In this document: piece after piece, positions 36,255 through 49,260 of the stretch
Layout: the number at the start of each line of letters is the position of its first letter
Numbering within the stretch: the first letter of the stretch is position 1
Assembly (NCBI GenBank): GCA_036244855.1
Contig: BQKZ01001286.1
Span: 50,834 to 114,833 of the forward strand
Direction of reading: 5' to 3'
DNA: 64,000 nucleotides
DNA from: Temnopleurus reevesii
Lineage: Eukaryota > Echinodermata > Echinoidea > Temnopleuroida > Temnopleuridae
Made by a program: the position numbers and the translations under genes
The notes under the pieces: generated by a model
What the model was told of the DNA's origin: nothing
Seen by the model: the letters and a program-made list of their open reading frames with translations, nothing else
Databases searched by the model: none

Positions 36255-36702
36255 AAACGAGGCGTTCATAAAGAACTATGGAGTCCCATTTTTAGATGGT
36301 CCTTTGTTAATCTGATATAATGATAGGTCATTTTTGTGATGTGGGAAGAGCTTGTGTCCTGTTGTTTTTCGTATTTACTTTATTATAAATGGCTCGTTCA
36401 TAACGACCTATGGAGTTCAATTTTCTGGATATTTTAATTTTGCAATTTTTAATTTGAGTTAAAGCTCTGGTTTTTTTGGGGTTTTTTTTTTGGGGGGGGG
36501 GTTTATTTACTTAATACAAGTACTGGCAATATTTAATCACGTAAACTGGCGTGTATATATGCGTAATTGTGTTACACATTCAGAATTATAATTCCAATGA
36601 CCCTGGTAAAATCATTTTCTAGGTCTTCCTTTGTGATTTTGACACATAAATGATAGCCAATTTTTGTGAAATGTGAAGAGCTTGTGCTAGATTGTTCTTG
36701 AC
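36255..36702. repeat. Overlapping diverged direct duplications
   Basis: 'cgttcataaagaactatgga' (36262) recurs as 'cgttcataacgacctatgga' (36392). 'atgataggtcatttttgtga' plus 'gaagagcttgtg' (36320-36356) recurs as 'atgatagccaatttttgtga' plus 'gaagagcttgtg' (36650-36688). A T/G homopolymer junction lies at 36471-36501. Nested duplications of a non-coding unit are inferred. Confidence 0.5.
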
Positions 36703-37605
36703 AACTGCACATTAACCCTGTATTCAGACGCCACTCAATTTATACTGGGAATCAATAAAGAAACGACGTATAAAAAGCATCATATAACCGACTTATCGTT
36801 CCGACGCGTCAGTCAGTTCAGACGTTTACATGCGTCAACCGTACTGAATTGAAGTTTATAGATGCACAGTTTCAAGCTATACGTCGCATCGTTATTTAAA
36901 GTTCAGAGGCATTTTATCCCATTCTAGTATAGCTTTACGGTTCTCGTATAAATTGTTGGCGTTGGAACACGCGATAAGGCACCCACACTCTTGCATGTTT
37001 TACGAATATTGAAATTGACATTGTTCGCGCAAATGAGGATGTTTAACGACCGTAACCGCGTCAAAAAATGAGATAAAATTCCAGTTGGATTAACTGATGA
37101 GTTATGTGCCAGTGATTATATCAGTCGCTTTTCGAAAGCGTGGGGGAATTCCTTAGTAACATTTTGTCTAGCTTCTTGATTATATGTCATGATATTGCGA
37201 TAAATCTATGAAAGCTTGTTTACATGTGCACCGCTACCTGAATGCGAAATAGTCAACCCACTCAATCCCATCTATAAACTGTTTCATCAACAAAAATAAT
37301 GATAATCAGATAGAAATAGGCATTTATCATTTCGAAAATGACATTAGAAGTGTTATGACGAAATGAGGGATTTGGAAGAAAGAGGTGTTTGTTGCAAGTA
37401 GCAATAACTGGTAATGATTTATAGCAATAGAGCGATTTGGCTGCTTTAATCATTTAATTGGGATGTTATTGAAGGAGTGTTTATGATTTATAGAGTTCTT
37501 AGAAATGAATCTTTGAGGCACTAATGTTTAAATTTTTTTATTTTGTCGGGCGGCAACTGTATCGTGTATAACGTACCTACCAACGTCCTTATTGTGAACT
37601 TAAAG
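36703..37605. other. Non-coding stretch
   Basis: CpG-containing patch at 36760-36900 ('ccgacgcgtcagtcagttc'). No exon recognised. Confidence 0.45.
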
Positions 37606-37733
37606 TACGCCGTAACATAAAACAAGTTTGCAATCAATCGCAAACTTTAGTACATGATTTACCATAGACTTACAATTGGTATCAATCGTACAATTGATTG
37701 CAAATCTTTATGTTACCGGGCCCTGATAATACG
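37606..37733. mobile_element. Palindromic MITE, family F, copy 4 (opposite orientation)
   Basis: The ends are 'cgccgtaacataaaacaag' and 'ctttatgttaccgggccct'. The interior 'ccatagacttacaattg' is the complement of the 'caattgcaagtctatgg' seen in copies at 21467 and 25184, so this copy is inverted relative to them. Confidence 0.75.
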
Positions 37734-39599
37734 TCTGTTGTTCCAATAATGACCTATTAAAACATTGTCTGGTCATAAAATCTTTCAAGATCAGTAACTG
37801 TTTAATAATTTTTGGACAGTCAGTAAGCTCGAAACAAGCCAAATATCATGCAACGCATTTGAAATGAATGCACATTTTTATGATTCTAACACTATCAGTG
37901 CTACACCTCACAAACTTTGACAGTGGAAGAGAAACGCGACATTCAAATCTTCTTTAGATAGCACTGTCTTTGTACAGTTCATAAGATGATATCGGTATAC
38001 TGTTAGGCATGTACAGCAGTGGGGATGTCCGAATGAATGTGAATTTAAAGTTGTTTACGCTCAACTTGCTATACTTTCTTTGCCCTCTGCATCTACACAC
38101 ACTCTGGCTTGCGTGAGCTCGGGCAATCACGCAGGACTTAGTGGTATTGTGTTGTTCATAACCTAAGGCATGTACCGAATGTCATATTCCAAATTTAATA
38201 ATATTTCTCGTGGTCATAAAATTCGTCGAATATTTGCGTGTTTGGAACAAAATAAGGGCAAAAGTTACAAAAGTGGTTGAAACAGGGCAGATGAACATAT
38301 GATTGTGAGAAACTTTAAAAATGTCATATATAAATAGCAAAGGAAATTATTTTCGTTTACTTTCATCATCGGGTTATATACGAGATGTATATATTTCCTG
38401 ATATAGCCTAATTATTTTATGAAGTTTGATCTGTCAATAAATAGTTGTCTTTTATATTTGCATTGCTCGAAACAATGAAACACCCGATGTTTTGTAAAAT
38501 ACTAAGTTCGTGGAATGTATGGTATGGTAAATACTAACTCCTACACTATTATGTGATTACCTGGTGATATTCTATCCTTACAAAGTACATAGTGAAATTT
38601 TATATAATTTACACGTATTTGCAACAGTTTATCATGCATATCTTTGAGACCAATGCATCGATTTTGAGATGGGGTTTTTGTATTGCGTAAATTTTGGTTT
38701 TAGGCCGATGATTTGCATAACTTTTTTTAAGATTGCTGAAACATGCCTTTTTCGGTAATAGTGCTAGTGGCATGTTTTCTTTACTCCATTTATTTCGAGG
38801 TGTGATGACTCTCACAATTGTGACTTTCTAAAGAAATACTTCATACCTGGTCCTCCTTCTAAATACCAGTCCACTTAATACATACATGCAAATTGCACTG
38901 CAACATCGATTAAGCATTTACGTGTATTTGATGGTAAAACTTTTAAACGAATCGGTGCTCCAATAGACTGAACACACCGAATTGCTTTTACACATTGTTC
39001 CCACGAATCGGTTTTTACTTGTTTGGACGTGCACACTCAATTCCCAGTCGCACATTTTACTTTTTATAGCCAGTTCATATCAAATTCAAAACATGCCGAG
39101 CTCTGAAACACGCGGAGAAGATGCTTAGCTAACGTTAGCATGTGCGAATGTCGAGGACGAGTCGAACTGGTTCAGCGTCATCTAAGCGTGTCCCCGCGTA
39201 TTTTCTGCGCACATAACAAATGTGGTATACATTTTTAATTTTGTATGGTTGGTTGTTGTTGGCTACAGATGCAACTGTGCAACTGAACCCTTTAAATTGG
39301 AATTTGTGATCGGGTAAATTGTTCTCCTTTTCGCCGTAAATGGCCCGTAACTTCAGGAACGCACAAATGCTTGCATTCCAACTTCATTGTGTGCGAGATC
39401 ATAAAAAGATGGTGTTCTATCCAGATAATCTGACACTGTAACTTCCTTCGACTTTGTCTGCTCGAGTCTCCCACCCTTCGCTTTATTCTCATGTTCTAAA
39501 CCCCCCTCTCACTCACTCAGCCATCTATCAACGAATGAAGGATGAGACATTGGGTGACTATATGAATTTGGTAACCGTAGTCTAAGTAATGCAATTATA
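37734..39599. other. Non-coding stretch
   Basis: A loose inverted pair ('cacgcggagaagatgctta' near 39112 and 'ctaagcgtgtccccgcgt' near 39182) may be a decayed element. Nothing else was recognised. Confidence 0.4.
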
Positions 39600-39792
39600 T
39601 TATAATTATGATGTAAATGATAATGATCATATTATCAGTAATATTGATAGTAATAATGGTAATGATAAAAAAGTAGTAGTTGTAGTAGTAAGTAATATTA
39701 GGATTATAACTAGTAGTAATTGTAAACATAATAGTATTCATGATAATTACAATTCCATAATAAAAATTAAAAAAAAAGAATGATAATGGTTA
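39600..39792. repeat. Cryptic AT-rich triplet repeat
   Basis: Irregular mixture of TAA, GAT, TAG and TAT units ('gtaatattgatagtaataat', 'gtagtagttgtagtagta'). Low complexity; the poly-Asn/Asp frame is an artefact. Confidence 0.6.
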
Positions 39793-41964
39793 TGATTTTA
39801 AGTATTGATCTAAGCTTACAAGATAAAAAGAATCAAGCTAGATTTTGTAAAGTTACATATCATTTTGACATCGCCGATGCAAAATTCACCGAATTGAGCA
39901 TTTCAAGCTTACCTGTCCGTTACGAAGTACTTCAAGTCAAACACACTGACCTGAAAAGACTCTTATCATTGTGAAAATATACCAATATTTCATTTATACC
40001 CTTTTCTTTCTCCTCCCATTTGGGGAGCTGCATTGAACTTAGCACACTGTGGTTGAGACAGTTTACAATTTTGTTGTTCTCTCTGTTTGCAAAATATTCG
40101 AACCGCTTTGCCATAGCTCCACAAACGAGACAAAAAACTGATTGGTCGCCCCCGGCACTGGAATAACTTTTGACTTCTCTTTTATTACCCCCTCCTTATT
40201 TCCCGGCGAATCGTTAAAAGGGGTAGGCTTTTGTGCACTTCGCAAATCCTCGGCAATTCTGTTAAAGCGAATAACAAAAATTGTTTAGAAAGATTTATGC
40301 CTTTATTGTCGACAATGCTCGTCTGTGTTATGAAAAAAAAAAGATCCCTCACACGAACTTGGTTAGTGCGTTGGTATTTCCAAACACAAGCCTCAATATA
40401 CATGTTTTTACGAATGCAGAAGCAGAATTAATCATTGAGAAAATATGCAAATTGGAGAATATTATCAAACTAAACTTTTTGAATACTTGGTAATTCATGC
40501 TGAGGGTATGTTCCTCAATTACATTTCTACAGATTTTTGGACGGGTTGTAGTATTAAAATCGGAATTGGCAAAACATTCCCCGAGTGATTTTGGGGGTAA
40601 AAGATAGATTTTCTAATGCAATATTATGTGGCACAACGAGTTGTACCATGCACAGATCTAGAATGATTAAACCACTTGGCAAAACCATTGTCACCTTGAT
40701 ATAGAATGAATATAAAACAACAGATCTATCCTACACTGTAAACAAATCTAAATTAAATGCAAAGAACTTTTCTGGCAGCAGATATTCGCAATAGAATATA
40801 CTGTGCACAGATGTGTAGGCATGCAACTAAAATGTTCCCGCTTTTACAGTCAAATGCTGCTGCTGACTGTATTTTTACAGTTAACTTCTAACATCTATTC
40901 TGCTACTAGTTTTGCAGAAGGTTACAGACCTTTTTATACCATGTACAAGAAATATCTCGAGTCCCAAGGCTACTTTTTGACAAATGTAATTGTAAGTTAT
41001 TTTGGTAACACGCGGCGTTTGCAAAGGTACATCATAATATATAAGTGTACATGTAGCTTTATAAACGTTCTTCTGAAACCAGGCGCGTTGTAAAAGTAGA
41101 GAAATGCAGTTTCTTGCAAGCAAACGTAATGCTCACGCAGGTAAAATCGTACGGTTGGGAACGTCTTCTTTTCTTTTCTCGTTTTTTTTTTATTTTGTTG
41201 GATGACCTTACATTAAAGCACCATGTCCAGACTTCTAACAGACATTGAATAGTAGGCCACTATACGATCATTAATTGGAGAAAAAAATCATTTGTCAACC
41301 ACAACGTTTCTTTCATTTTGTGTAATGTCATGGAAATGTCACATGTTATGTCTGATGTTGGTTTCTTATACAGTGAATGGTTACGTTTCTCTTCGATGGT
41401 TTATTCTGTGAAACTATAAATGAATTCAAGCGTAATTGTAATCACATTAATACATGCAGTTTCAGTACCGCACGTACCCACTCTGTGGACTGCTTAAGCC
41501 GCTTTGCATTTTTTTGCATTATATTCCTGCCATCTTACATGTGTTGAGTGCAGCACATTTTGGATAAATGAGAGGGTTTCGAACCGCAATTCTCTGTCTT
41601 GCAGGCGAAATTCAGAACCAATCAGAAAAATTTACCCTTCAGATATTATAGATCCCGTGGCTGACACCTATGAAAGTTTCAAGTAAAAGAAAAAGATTTT
41701 TTTTTAAGTTTGAGATCATGTTCTATTGATAATTTTTTTAGATTGCTTAGAAAGTGCTCGGAAACCAGGAATCTATTTTGTTTAATCATTACAGCACAAT
41801 TTGACATTGAAATCGTACAGTCAAAGTAAAAATGTTAAATTGGTTAATTAATATACAAATCGATTTCCGCGAGTCATCTAAAGAAGAATTGAAACAATAT
41901 TCTAAAGAAAAGCTCAATTAGTTAAAGTTCTGATACATGGATATCAACATCGAGAGATCTCTAC
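39793..41964. other. Non-coding stretch
   Basis: No supported exon. Overlapping small frames on both strands near 40063-40500 and 40803-41123 have no domain features. Confidence 0.45.
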
Positions 41965-41995
41965 CCCCCCCTCTCTCTCTCTCTCTCTCTCCTCT
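41965..41995. repeat. (CT)n microsatellite
   Basis: A C-run followed by about 13 CT units. Confidence 0.85.
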
Positions 41996-44900
41996 TTTTC
42001 TATCTCCCGTCCTTCCCTTACTGTCTCTGTATCATGTGTATCATTTCTCTATTTATACAGATGAAGTACTAAACACACAATCATTGTTTGAATCTGAATG
42101 ACAATGATCATGTATGCAATCAATCAATGCCCTCCAGCTGAACCCTGCTAAATGATCCCTTAAAAAGCTGCCAAATTAATAATCGTCAATTTGAACATCC
42201 CCTTATATGCTGACTATGCGCCCTAAACATGGGGCATCCCTCAGGTGTGACGGGCTGGAGGATAGTTGGCTAAACCAGCAAACTTTGCTTTGCTTTCTCA
42301 CACCCCCACGCTCCCCATCGCCCCATACTTTGGGATTAACCCCCACAACCCCAGAATAGCATCACCACCGTCAAGACCCCGCACGCGCAAATTAACGCCA
42401 GGTGCGCAGGAGTTAAGGACACCAAAATTGATACTCGACATTAACAAAATAAAAATCGCGAACCGTCAAAATTGTTGATTTTGCGGTATTTGCTCGAATG
42501 GCTTTTGTCAAATAATCATTCTTGTGATTATGACTCTGCTGTGTAATTTGCGAAAATTCAGCATTGGAATTTTGTAGCGTGCGTGTGCTAAGCGAATCTG
42601 AGGTCGAATGCCTCTAGTTAGTTTTTTTTAGATTTGTAACTAAGTTTTCATTTCGAAGGCTTCCTGTAATTGTTACAAAAGCAAAGCCGTAGTAAAACTG
42701 ACATCCTTGTCAAATTGATTGGGTAATCATTGTAATGAAATAAAGGATTTTGTTCCTGCAATTTGTCAAGAATTGTCGTGATATGATCCGGTTTTTCACA
42801 TCCTTGCATTGTAATCCTGACCCTAAGATATAGGGCATCATAATGGACCCACGACTAGTCTCATCCCAAAAATTTAAGACCAAGACTTGGCATTGAAAAT
42901 TATTTCAGTAAACCTACTTTGTTTTATATTCTCATACTTTTCTAAGACTATGTCATAGTGGTTTATTGAATTTTAAGGAGAATTTGTACAACAATTTATA
43001 TATTTTTATCCATTTATATAAGAAAAAACTTTGCAAATGCACATCATTCATTGGCCAATTGAGTCTAGAAATCTAAGACTATCACCAGATGTCACGTAAG
43101 CAAAGTAGTTTGATATCTTAATTAGATAGTTCACATGGTATTACCCTTAAATGACTGTTTGTTGACTTCGAATTCTTTCTTATTTGAGGGCTCATGGAAA
43201 AGTGTTGCCAGTTTTGACCTTGCTTTAAGGATCTAAAGGGGAAAAGGTTTATGTATCTTTTCTTAATCTTTGATAAGTAATTTAGCACCTAAGAACTTGC
43301 AATTTGTCTGGCTAAATCTTCCTTTTCATTGAGTGAATCGGGTTGTGTCATCAATCTAAAATTAACTTGAAATACTGTTACCAGTCATGCCAATAACATG
43401 TTATTATTGAACGCCAAGAGTGGTGCTTTATAAGAGACAAATTAGATATTATCTATTGACAAATATCAAAACATCGAAAATATATCTGCGGTGATGTGTA
43501 ACCTTGTAAAGCTTTGCCCTCTGGTATGCGACAGATAATTAACTATTATTAACACAAAAATCTGACGAAAGAATTAGATAGACTAGGAGATCACACGTTT
43601 TGAAATAAGACTGTGATTAACAAAGACAATTTAATAATGAGCATTTTAATAAATAGACTGGAATGGGAGAACTGAATTTTAGCGTATATTATTTAGTCAT
43701 ATTGTAAATCATGTTTCTCTTGTTGTTTATCCTAAGCAAAATCATATACAGAAACAAACCGTATTGATATCTTGTATAATTCTGCTTTTATTGGAAAAGG
43801 TAATAAAGAATGATCACAATATCCGCATACAATTGACAAACTATTTGACAAATAGATTAAAAAAAAAATCAGGGAATGGGAGAGGGGGTAGAACAGATGA
43901 TCTTAAAACATCTCCAGTTTTAGAGTGAAACTCTGAGCTGAATGTAATATATCTTATCACGACTAAGATAAAAATTTGTGGAACAAGAGTTCAGAGTCAA
44001 GGGTCAAACTAATATGCGTGACTGCTAGCAATTAATATATTTATATGGTCACTGCGTTTCATTGGATAAAAGTTCGTTTTATTGTATAATTGACTACTTC
44101 TGACTGTTTACACAAAAAGGGGCATGTTTCAGGCCTTGCCCTTATAGACACGTTTACTTCATCTATAAAAATGTAATGTGTGGTCGAGATGTACAAATAA
44201 CATTCATGATCGTTTGTGTTACCACTAACACGATATAAACTATTTCCGCAAACTATAGTGGGTCATGGGACAATATATCCGTGCGCCGTGTTTTGAAATG
44301 TACAGACACAACAATCACAAGCTGGTTCCGATTTGGATAGCATTACAAGGAGCATTGAATTGGCGTTCGATCTAATTTTACGGAAATAGATTATAATTAT
44401 CGTGTTGGCTATTTTGTGATTCATCGGCCTTGGAAATTGCAACTTTCTGCAGTGTGAACGGTCGGACGTGTTATTTTCTCTGCAATAACAGGTTGTAGAG
44501 GTCACGCCTTTAGTGCAGGAATACACGAAAGAAAGATGTATAATTCACACGAATTCTAACCCTTGTATGACCTACTTTTGAGATATTTTGAATTTGGAAC
44601 CGAATGTAAAGGATATGGTTTTGTGGTGAAATCGAGATGTCACGCAACGAAGAAAAATATTTTCATGAAATTAGAAATAAAAAATAAGGAATACACCTGT
44701 ATTTGGATGTAGGAAAGGTAAAAATTTCTTACGGAAATCATTGTGCGGTTTGGATGTGCGCAGAAACAAGTAAACTTGGGTAAAATTAAATTACCGCCCG
44801 GAATTGTCCAATGAGAGAATTGGTGGAATATTTGGGGCGTAGTTTTGAACGGTCAAAGGCATAATGACCTCGGAAATTTATTCATCAAAATCCTTGAGAG

Positions 44901-46199
44901 CAAACGGCGCCCCTTTGCTCTAAATGAAATTTAAACAAAATTTTTTTAGATTGTTGATTTGTCTGAGAGCCCCGTTTTGGTAAGTTGCACAAGAGAGATT
45001 TGTCTACAGGTTGAATGTTATCTCCAGATTAGCCTAAAAGACACGTTTAACTTAAAAGCTCAAAATAGCATACATTCCTGCACCCCAATTCCTTCCTCTG
45101 GTTCCAGAGCAACCTACTTTCTTTCTCCAAAAATGTATCCATTTTTTATAGGTCACATAGCACAATGTAATCGGAAACTGCGATCTCTTAGTCTGGATTA
45201 AAAACGAATGATATCTTTAGTATTTGAAGGTCTGGAAATGCATTTGTGCTGCCGACGTTTCCGACGCCCCTTATTATTGTTATATCATTACTTTTGTAAA
45301 TACACAAACTGGGTAGCACATATCACTCCATTAAATGATTTAATCTTAACATTCAATCGTCATTTAGGGGAGTTAATATGAAGCGGTGTGATTAAGCGGC
45401 AAGATTTAAGCCCAAGTGAAGTTACATTTCGGAATAACATACGTATCAATCAAACGGTTTGGCGCCGCCAGACCCGTTTCCCGTTTGATCACGTGATCTA
45501 ATGGACATGATGCAATCAAATTGCACCGTCGCGCGCGTCGGAGAAAAATTGGCAATAATTGAAATGTTCCTCGGTAGAATAGAGTGCGGGGAGAACTCCA
45601 CATGCACATTGGGAGTAGAAAGCTGCATGTTTGAGGGAAGTCCCGCTAGTTCAAATTTTGTTACTTAATTTACGGTTTACATGGTTTGATAAAGGAACCG
45701 CAAACGGATGCTGAGTGACGCCGTTTGCACGGTGGGGAGTACGTTCATGGTTCCGTCGAGTTTGCACTGACTTGACGTTCACTCGCAGCGGGACCTGTCA
45801 AAACGTTATTTGCTAACCTGCGCGCTCGGGGTTGATTGCCATTTCTAAGGAAGTGATCGGTTATTTTAACACCAAACAAAGAATACAATGTAATAAGGTT
45901 GGAAACAACAATAAAATATTTTCGTAGAATAACAGATATTTGTATCAAAAAGTTCCTTACACTTTTATACTTGATTTTGTCCTGAATGTACTTTGAGGCT
46001 TTGCTATCGTAATATAAGTAGTATTATAGCGCTTACTCCGTACTCTACATTACAAAAGGTTGTGGAATTTTGCTATGATTTAGGCCTATACAATAACGCG
46101 AAAATAATTTTGTCCTAAATCTTGTGATTTAGTTGGAAAATTGACATATGGCAGTGTTAGGTATGAATTAGGGAATTAATGAATTATTAATGTACTTCA
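41996..46199. other. Long non-coding stretch with a CpG-rich patch
   Basis: About 4.2 kb without a supported exon. At 45460-45620 a CpG-rich patch ('ggcgccgccagacccg', 'accgtcgcgcgcgtcgg', 'gatcacgtgatc') stands out as a possible regulatory element; it has an E-box palindrome CACGTG. Confidence 0.35.
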
Positions 46200-46440
46200 A
46201 ATATGTCATTTGTCATGTATAAAGTGAGGAAAGTTAAGAATCATATCAAAATGCCAAAACCATGAAATGATGAATGTTAATTTAACATAAGATGTTATAT
46301 TTGTCTTGTATATAGAGAGAAAAGAAAAGATTGATATCAAAATACCAAAAACAAACCCTATGTAAACAATGCAACTGAATATTCATGTTGGATAACTTTT
46401 TACACATGTCTTATATTGTGAAGCAAAATTCCAAACATTG
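46200..46440. repeat. Diverged direct repeats, period about 88 bp
   Basis: 'atgtcatttgtcatgtata' then 'atatcaaaatgccaaaac' (46202-46261) aligns with 'atgttatatttgtcttgtata' lacking gaps then 'atatcaaaataccaaaaac' (46291-46352). A third trace, 'catgtcttatattgtgaag', lies at 46407. Confidence 0.5.
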
Positions 46441-46794
46441 TATGTGCTATGTGCGTGCAATTCTATTTTTTATCTATTTTTTATGAAGAATCAGCATACC
46501 TTAGTAGCTGGTTCTTAACACATAATCCAGATTCACTCCGACTCAGCCGTATGTGTTAATATCAAAAGAAACGAGAGATTTACAAAAGAGGAAAAAACAT
46601 AAATATTTCTCCCCTTAACACTCTTCATGAATCGAGGTCGCAACATGATTTCAAATAAAAGGGATTAGCTTAATCTCCCAACGGAAAATTTCTTAATCCT
46701 CTTTGTGAGAAAGCTTTATCCGACTCACTGTTTGGTTTGCTAAATCTCACATTCGTCATGTTCGTAACGAGGAAAATCCTATAAGTTATCCTTG

Positions 46795-47061
46795 TAAAAG
46801 GCTCAATTACACCTTTAAGTTTATATAGCCAGCGTCTGCTCAGCGTTAGTAAAATTTGGGTGATGCTTAATGAACGACGAAATACGTAAGGGAGATGCTT
46901 GACCGACATTGACGGCGTTCAGATGGTGATTTACGTAACCGCATGCCTTAGCGTCAGCGGAGCGTCTTACATCGATATTTCTGCATTCGCAAAGCGTCTT
47001 CCAAATTGCATGAACGCTGGACAATCGTTGGCAATAAACGCAAAGGTATGAATGGGCCTTA
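46795..47061. mobile_element. Palindromic MITE, family D, copy 3 (diverged)
   Basis: The left arm 'taaaaggctcaattacacct' and 'cagcgttagtaaaatttgg', and the right arm 'ccaaattgcatgaacgctgg' and 'aaacgcaaaggtatgaatgg' plus 'gcctta', repeat the family D plan, with TA at both borders (46795, 47060). More diverged than the copies at 2676 and 26583. Confidence 0.6.
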
Positions 47062-49127
47062 ACGTAGAGATATTCAGAATGCGCATTAAGTTAAGTATTG
47101 ATAAAGTGTGGAATTTACACGTCTGTGAATGTTATATCTGTTCTGAAGGATAGAACTATTTACCACAGTTCCAAGAATATTCCTCAAAACGTCAATAATC
47201 ATGATAATATATCAAGACTTTGGGTTGCTTTGGAGCATAGAAATGTAACGTCTAAGATTTGCTCGAAATAAGATAGTTTAGAAGAGAGAAAATGAGTTTT
47301 GGTACCGTCACAATAGTCATGTACACCTTGGATGTTGTTACGAACCACATAGAGTTCTCTACACATTCATTCATCGTTCAGAAGGACACCTTAAGCAGCT
47401 CCCTATATAATCATGATTTATTTTTGTGAAACGTTATAACAGTAGACAGGAAAGTGGAGAGATGTGATTCTTCCATTCTGAAGGTATACAGTATTTTAAG
47501 AAATCCTAAAGAGTTTTTCAATTGCATGACATTTAGAACCATAATATTCTCGAAAAGCTTGCTATAGCATAGAACCTATCACGGTTGTTTTAAGCATGCA
47601 CGTAAAGGATCTAATAGGGCGGTTACAACTACTATCAAACTTTAAAAAAAACGGCACAAAGGGTTTCTGATTTATCATTTTTCCATAAAAGTGTAAATTA
47701 AAATGGACAGGAAATGTGAAGCTGTTGTTCCTACTCTTAGGTATCATAGGGTATCATTATTATCGCAAGTATTACTGAACATCTCGGATGACAGTTGACT
47801 AAGGACATTACCTACATACGCACAAAATACAGACATGCCACTGCGAAAATGAGTCGATTTCTGCAAATTGGTGAAACCTTAGAAGATAGCATTACGCAAG
47901 GCCCTTCTTTGACTTCTTCAAATCTTAGGGGTTGGCTTGGCTAAATGTTTGAATGCTTCCTCTTGTGAGAGATTTCCTTGGTTTATGAATAAAGCAAGGA
48001 TATGTTTGTGGTTTCATAAATCAGTGGGTATTCATTTGGCGATAGAGCTGGAGGGGAAACACTAACACGGTATATAGCCAAACGAGGATGCCACCTACAA
48101 TCATAGGTAGACTCTATAAGGTCAGCCACACATTTTGCTTAAACATCCAACGCTTCGTTTACTTACCTTCTATACGAGGAAACACTCAGGAGACCACTTG
48201 GCTTGCGATCTAAGTACAGTTAGCATAACTGAAACGACTTCAGCGTTGGCCAAGCATTTATTTTCACTGTGTATTTCTGCGTATAGGGATTATAAATTGA
48301 ATTCATTGTTTGATGCTAACATTAAGTTGGCTCTGTACATTATAGTTGTATATCCTCTCTATTCGATTTTTGTTTTGAATACACCATTTATTGGAGTGGT
48401 CTCCATTATTTTTAGAACGTTCATGCTTGCTTCATTGAAACGACAAAGGTTGTAATTTCATTTGTAGTTCGGAATATTATCAACAAAATCTGTTAAACCA
48501 TTTGTTAACTTAAAGCACGTCCCACGTTAGACAAATCATCATAAAATATGTAAATTCAGATTCAAACCTCTGAAATACATTTTGTTGAAAAGGCCTCATA
48601 CATGCTTAGGAACCATTATATCAAGAACCCTAAAGAATCAAAGAAATGTTTGAAACAAATCATATTAGTCATTCTTTAACGTAAAGAGTCCTGTGGGTGT
48701 TCAAATTACGCGGCAAAAAGTTTAAAACAATAACACGGTAATGTAGTGGGGCATCTTTACATCTACTGAAGATATCAAGTAACTTTAATTCCAATTCTAA
48801 GCTTAGCTTACAAAACCGTTCTAAACTTAATGTAGAAAACTATTCTACATTAGATATGAACTTAAGATATATTCTAAACTATGTGTAGAAAGCTATCGCT
48901 GACTGTCTATGTTTGAAAGTTTCAAAGGGATGCTTGATTTCACTGTATTATACTAGAGACCATCGGGTAGATATTGGCTAATGTTATAAACTTTGTTTAG
49001 AAAACTTTTCGAAACTTACAGTAAAAAAGTATTTCAAAGTCACTTAACAAAACGATCATAGCCTGTCTACGTGTGATTGAGGCTCTTCTTAAAGGAATGT
49101 CTGACTCCATTGACAGTAGAAGTACAC
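47062..49127. other. Non-coding stretch
   Basis: A small perfect hairpin ('taatgtagaa' / 'ttctacatta', 48829-48853) lies in a patch of repeated 'ttctaaac..a.gtagaaa' words. No downstream exon of the - strand receptor gene could be recognised here. Confidence 0.4.
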
Positions 49128-49210
49128 CACATGACGGTGGTAAACGAAATTTTGGATCATAACCATCGAATAATCTGTCTCTCATTAGCCGAATCTCTCC
49201 CGTGCTTCTG
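49128..49210 (-). CDS. Probable exon of a Cys-loop ligand-gated ion channel subunit
   Basis: The - strand frame reads RSTGEIRLMRDRLFDGYDPK followed by FRLPPSC. The core DRLFDGYDPKFR closely resembles the N-terminal helix and following loop of GABA-A/glycine-type subunits (DRLLDGYDNRLRP in GABA-A alpha, from memory), which sits at the start of the extracellular ligand-binding domain. In vertebrate GABA-A genes an exon junction follows this motif, and here GT dinucleotides follow at once (after 49128). The acceptor is a tandem 'tagcag' after 'ttaacctcttgtatcg'. The exon starts in phase 2 and ends in phase 1. The donor is weak and neighbouring exons (beta strands, Cys-loop, TM1-4) were not found, so it may be one exon of a spread-out gene or a fragment. 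Confidence 0.45.
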
Positions 49211-49260
49211 CTACGATACAAGAGGTTAAGCCACCCACCCGGCAATGGTTTCAAATTCAT

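Noticed and set aside
41560..41600. 'ggtttcgaaccgc', a tRNA B-box-like word
   Set aside because: Palindromic by itself; no A-box upstream and no acceptor stem.
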